Assembly (NCBI GenBank): GCA_003096255.1
Contig: PIXS01000136.1
Span: 1-8,379, forward strand
Source: Candidatus Bathyarchaeum sp.
Lineage (GTDB): Archaea > Thermoproteota > Bathyarchaeia > Bathyarchaeales > Bathyarchaeaceae
Reading direction: 5' to 3'
Length of the DNA: 8,379 nt
The translations under genes were made by a program, and so were the position numbers. The notes beneath the pieces were generated by a model. It was not told where the DNA came from and ran no database searches. It saw nothing but the letters and a program-made list of their open reading frames with translations. Below are positions 5,949-8,379 of this stretch, piece after piece. The stretch's first letter is position 1. Each line of letters begins with the position of its first letter.

Positions 5949-6683
5949 CTAGACTTGTCTTCTTTTAACTCTGCTTCCTGGGCTTCGTGCAGCGATTAAA
6001 CCAACTTTTCTGCCTGGAGGAGCATTCCTTGAAACTGTTGTACACTTACGTCCACCTTTTCTGCCGCTACCGAACGGGTGACAAGCAGCTATCATGGATC
6101 TAGCACAAGTGCGAGGATACAGGTGTCCCTTAGCTTTCATTAGATGAAACTTGGTGCCAGCCTTTAGGAAAGGCTTCTCGGTTCGCCCAGCTCCTGAGAT
6201 TACACCAACTGTTGCTCGGCAAAGATCATTAATGTATTTTGTTCTTTTTGATGGAAGCTTCACCATTGTTCCCTCAGGTGTGTGCCCCACGACTGTTGCG
6301 TATGCTCCGGAGGAACGAGCCATTTTGCCGCCATCTCCAGGAGAAAGCTCAATGTTACAGACCATGGTTCCTTCAGGAACTTTGCCCAAAGGAAGAACGT
6401 TTCCTATATCCACAGCGGCTTCGTCGCCGACTTGTGTAGGCTGTCCCTCGTAGACGCCTTCTGGAACTACTGAGTAGTAGGTTGCGCCTGTTTCAAGCTT
6501 CACGGCGACCATAGGTGAGCCTCTTCCGGGGTCGTGGACTATGCTTTTGACTTCTCCGTTGATGACTCCCTGTCGTGTGACGGACATTGGAGGATACTTA
6601 ACTGGGGCAACCCGCTTGTGGCTTGATGCCCTAAAGGTTGAAGTTCCTCTTCCGCGTCTTTGAACTCGAATACGTTTACCCAA
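5949..6683 (-). CDS. rplB: Large subunit ribosomal protein uL2
   Basis: uL2 binds 23S rRNA near the peptidyl transferase centre and helps join the subunits. The 244-residue protein begins GKRIRVQRRGRGTSTFRASSHKR, a standard archaeal start. It has the OB-fold region VKSIVHDPGRGSPMVAVKL at 45-63, ELSPGDGGKMARSSGAYATVV at 112-132, and a C-terminal SRNAPPGRKVGLIAAR at 218-233. The loop with the conserved histidine reads MIAACHPFGSG at 197-207 (H202). Most homologues have MN before this and GGG after it, so the loop is divergent although H202 is kept. The start is TTG at 6681-6683; the only nearby upstream ATG is followed directly by TAA. A GGAAG site lies upstream. It probably has its own promoter just past the DedA-family gene. 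Confidence 0.97.
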   Translation of the reverse strand: MGKRIRVQRRGRGTSTFRASSHKRVAPVKYPPMSVTRQGVINGEVKSIVHDPGRGSPMVAVKLETGATYYSVVPEGVYEGQPTQVGDEAAVDIGNVLPLGKVPEGTMVCNIELSPGDGGKMARSSGAYATVVGHTPEGTMVKLPSKRTKYINDLCRATVGVISGAGRTEKPFLKAGTKFHLMKAKGHLYPRTCARSMIAACHPFGSGRKGGRKCTTVSRNAPPGRKVGLIAARSPGSRVKRRQV

Positions 6684-6708
6684 TGTTACATCTTCCTTTG
6701 GAATGTGT

Positions 6709-6727
6709 AGTCTCTACAGTTGAGACT
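6709..6727. repeat. 6-bp inverted repeat in the rplB promoter region
   Basis: AGTCTC at 6709-6714 pairs exactly with GAGACT at 6722-6727, with a 7-nt spacer. It lies between the TATA-like box at 6731-6740 and the expected start point of uL2 transcription, a position where a bound protein would block initiation. In RNA form it could be a leader hairpin for autoregulation. Confidence 0.45.
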
Positions 6728-6730
6728 CCT

Positions 6731-6740
6731 TTTTAAATAC
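6731..6740 (-). promoter_or_regulatory. TATA box of rplB
   Basis: GTATTTAAAA on the minus strand is a strong archaeal box A-like sequence. It starts right after the TAA of the DedA-family gene (6743-6745). A start about 25 nt downstream, near 6709, would leave a leader of about 25 nt ahead of the TTG start. It suggests the uL2 part is transcribed separately from the uL4-uL23-DedA part. Confidence 0.6.
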
Positions 6741-6742
6741 TT

Positions 6743-7465
6743 TTACTTTTCTTTCTTCTCAGAATACCGTTTTGTTACAAACCAGTAAACCACAAAAATC
6801 ACAGCAATCACCGCAACAACACCCAACAACACATAATTGAATTGAGTAACCACCTCATCAAACACATCAGGTATCTCCCCATGTTCCCTGTAATGTTGTA
6901 TGAGCTCGTTGAATGTTACCCCAAAAGAGTTACCTAGAGTGGTGTAAAACAGAGTCCGAGGCAACGTGCCAATTATTGTGGGAATCATGAACTTTTTAAT
7001 TTTCATCGAAGTCAACCCCGCACTATACGATATGGCATCAAAGGGTATGAAAGGCGCAAATCTTCCCAAAAGAATCGCCCAAGAGCCCCAACGATTAAAC
7101 CAGTTATCCGCAAAATTGATTCCCCGCTCACCCACTAACTTTATGGCAAGACCCCTGCCACCCTTTTGGGCAATATAGAAGCCAATCAACGCAGCAACAA
7201 TTGAACCTGCTGCACCGACAAGCCATCCAAAAGGAAAATCAAAAGCTAAGCCTCCAGCAATCAAGATAAGCTCAGAAGGAATAGGGATAGCGATGGCTTG
7301 GATAATCATCATGCCAAAGAGTAGGGGAAGTCCTCCGACTTCGAAGGATTCTATTACAAGGATTAGAATGTCGTATATGAGCGTCTCATGAAGAAAAAGA
7401 GTTAACGAAACTGCAATTATTAAAATAAAGACGATAATGGGAAAAAGTTTGGAAGAATTTGACAT
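6743..7465 (-). CDS. DedA/VTT-domain (TVP38-like) membrane protein
   Basis: This 240-residue integral membrane protein belongs to the VTT/SNARE-associated (DedA, TVP38/TMEM64) family; members move or flip lipids, including polyprenyl phosphates in bacteria. Seen are an N-terminal membrane segment (8-25), a probable re-entrant region with PIPSE at 61-65 (E65 conserved) followed by GG at 71-72, segments near 80-100 and 155-178, the family signature GRFAPFIPFDAISYSAG at 134-150 (G134, R135, P138, P141, D143), and a last segment at 209-231 before a lysine/glutamate-rich tail. ATG is at 7463-7465, with GAGG about 13 nt upstream. It starts 20 nt after uL23 and ends just before the uL2 promoter, so it is probably co-transcribed with uL4-uL23. 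An archaeal role in recycling dolichyl-type phosphate carriers is inference. Confidence 0.92.
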   Translation of the reverse strand: MSNSSKLFPIIVFILIIAVSLTLFLHETLIYDILILVIESFEVGGLPLLFGMMIIQAIAIPIPSELILIAGGLAFDFPFGWLVGAAGSIVAALIGFYIAQKGGRGLAIKLVGERGINFADNWFNRWGSWAILLGRFAPFIPFDAISYSAGLTSMKIKKFMIPTIIGTLPRTLFYTTLGNSFGVTFNELIQHYREHGEIPDVFDEVVTQFNYVLLGVVAVIAVIFVVYWFVTKRYSEKKEK

Positions 7466-7485
7466 CTTAAACCAAGTTCCTCGTT

Positions 7486-7746
7486 TTAGAGGATACCTAG
7501 TTTGATGGCAATGTCAACGGCTTTGTAGTCGGGATGAAGCCTCACAAAGGCTTTCTTTGTGCCTTCAGCAGTTATGGTGGAATTGACTTTTTCCACAACC
7601 ACATCGTAAAGCTCCTCAACAGCAGCCTTGATGTCCCGTTTCGTGGCACTTCTGTGGACAACAAAGACAAGCTTGTTTTCTGCCTCAAGCAGGCGGCTTG
7701 TAACCTCTGTCATCACAGGGTAACTGATGGTTTTGTATGGGTCCAA
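7486..7746 (-). CDS. rplW: Large subunit ribosomal protein uL23
   Basis: uL23 sits at the polypeptide exit tunnel and helps dock SRP and other nascent-chain factors. The 86-residue protein has the normal archaeal length and features: YKTISYPVMTEVTSRLLEAENKLVFVVHRSATKRDIKAAVEELYDV is present at 4-49, then VEKVNSTITAEGTKKAFVRL at 51-70, ending in AIKLGIL. The start is TTG at 7744-7746, one base after the uL4 stop codon. A GGAGG site at 7755-7759, inside the end of uL4, lies 8 nt upstream, which supports TTG and indicates tight coupling to uL4. The same tight order occurs in most archaeal L3-L4-L23 operons. Confidence 0.97.
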   Translation of the reverse strand: MDPYKTISYPVMTEVTSRLLEAENKLVFVVHRSATKRDIKAAVEELYDVVVEKVNSTITAEGTKKAFVRLHPDYKAVDIAIKLGIL

Positions 7747-7747
7747 A

Positions 7748-8379
7748 TTATTTTCCTCCGAAAACAGTTTCCAATTTCTCGAAAGCTGAATTAGTCCAAA
7801 CTGTCAATCTTCCCGGGTGAGTGCCTGGCGCCAAAAGTTCAGCGTTAAGGTTTTCAACTGACGCAACCTCCACTCCAGGAAGGTTTCGTGTTGCCTCAGC
7901 CACGCCATCGTTATTAGTGATAACCAACAAGGGTCCAACAGCCTGTTTCATCTTTCGTCCCCGCATCTTTCCTTTGCCTGCCCTGATCTTCCTGCTTTCT
8001 TTGACGCGGAAGATGTCTGGCCAGACTCCAAGGTTGATGAGGGCTTCCTCGATGTCTTTGGTTCGTTTCAAGCTTTGAATGTCATCTACAACAACCAGCG
8101 GAAAATCGGGAACATCATCTACCATGTGTCCCCTAGAAGCCACAGCCTCTTTTGAGCCTGTTGCTGCGATTGCTGAACGTAAAGCTAGTCGCATCTCCTT
8201 TTTTGGAAGTTTCTTTTTGATGTTCTTTTTGGATTCAGGGGGATGGGCTGATCTGCCTCCCACTGTTCCTGGCGCGAAGGCGGCGCGTTGTCCCCTTTCC
8301 TTCAATCGGGGCACACGAGATATGCCTAAGCCTGCGTGGCGGGACTCTGCTGTGTTCTTTTTTCCAGCCATGGGGTCTC
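7748..8379 (-). CDS. rplD: Large subunit ribosomal protein uL4 (5' end outside the window)
   Basis: uL4 is an early-assembling 50S protein whose loop lines the exit tunnel. The window shows most of it: GKKNTAESRHAGLGISRVPRLKERG, then AFAPGTVGGRSAHPPES, KKEMRLALRSAIAATG, PLVVVDDIQSLKRTKDIEEALINLG, and VGPLLVITNNDG, ending FEKLETVFGGK. The methionine at 8369-8371 is not the true start. The frame stays open to the edge and encodes aspartate-proline before it, giving the family's DP-x-AGK motif, so roughly 60 N-terminal residues lie past base 8379. The basic stretch KIRAGKGKMRGRKMK is part of the archaeal/eukaryotic loop. uL23 begins one base after its stop. uL3 is expected upstream, outside the window. 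Confidence 0.97.
   Translation of the reverse strand, partial: DPMAGKKNTAESRHAGLGISRVPRLKERGQRAAFAPGTVGGRSAHPPESKKNIKKKLPKKEMRLALRSAIAATGSKEAVASRGHMVDDVPDFPLVVVDDIQSLKRTKDIEEALINLGVWPDIFRVKESRKIRAGKGKMRGRKMKQAVGPLLVITNNDGVAEATRNLPGVEVASVENLNAELLAPGTHPGRLTVWTNSAFEKLETVFGGK

Noticed and set aside
6151..6473. Plus-strand ORFs opposite uL2
   Set aside because: They are antisense shadows of a strongly conserved ribosomal gene, with no recognisable products.
7748..8371. uL4 as a complete 207-residue protein starting at the ATG at 8369-8371
   Set aside because: The frame is open to the edge and the two codons before it encode aspartate-proline, which complete the internal DP-x-AGK motif. The true start lies outside the window.

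Overview
The window comes from an archaeal chromosome. It encodes archaeal-type translation genes: the initiation factor aIF2 gamma with its zinc ribbon, and ribosomal proteins uL4, uL23, uL2 and uS19. Starts are preceded by GGAGG-like Shine-Dalgarno sites, TTG is used repeatedly as a start codon, and TATA-like boxes occur at plausible distances. The gene order and moderate AT content fit an uncultured TACK-type archaeon, possibly Bathyarchaeia, but the lineage is inference and cannot be fixed from this sequence alone.

Nearly everything is on the minus strand, so the biological order runs from high to low coordinates. First comes a ribosomal block: uL4 (running off the right edge), uL23, a DedA/VTT-family membrane protein, uL2 and uS19. 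The DedA gene splits uL23 from uL2, and uL2 then has its own apparent promoter with a 6-bp inverted repeat. uS19 also has its own promoter-like TATA box. The usual followers of uS19 (uL22, uS3) are absent; instead there is a non-coding stretch of about 385 bp (5056-5439).

That stretch is not empty. It holds three potential hairpins and two copies of a 42-bp element. A third copy, in the opposite orientation, sits just upstream of the uS19 TATA box. At 27 of the 42 positions all three copies agree. I do not recognise the element.

Next is a two-gene unit (4954 to 2018): a 529-residue protein fusing a polysaccharide pyruvyl transferase domain to a nitroreductase domain, then a B12-binding-type radical SAM protein 30 nt downstream. 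Together they look like a cell-surface glycan or lipid modification module, but the substrate is unknown. A possible 17-codon leader ORF precedes the unit.

The left end has a short plus-strand cytoplasmic metallopeptidase (HELLH motif), a divergent polytopic membrane protein of unknown function, and the N-terminal part of aIF2 gamma. The divergent intergenic region contains a perfect 10-bp inverted repeat.
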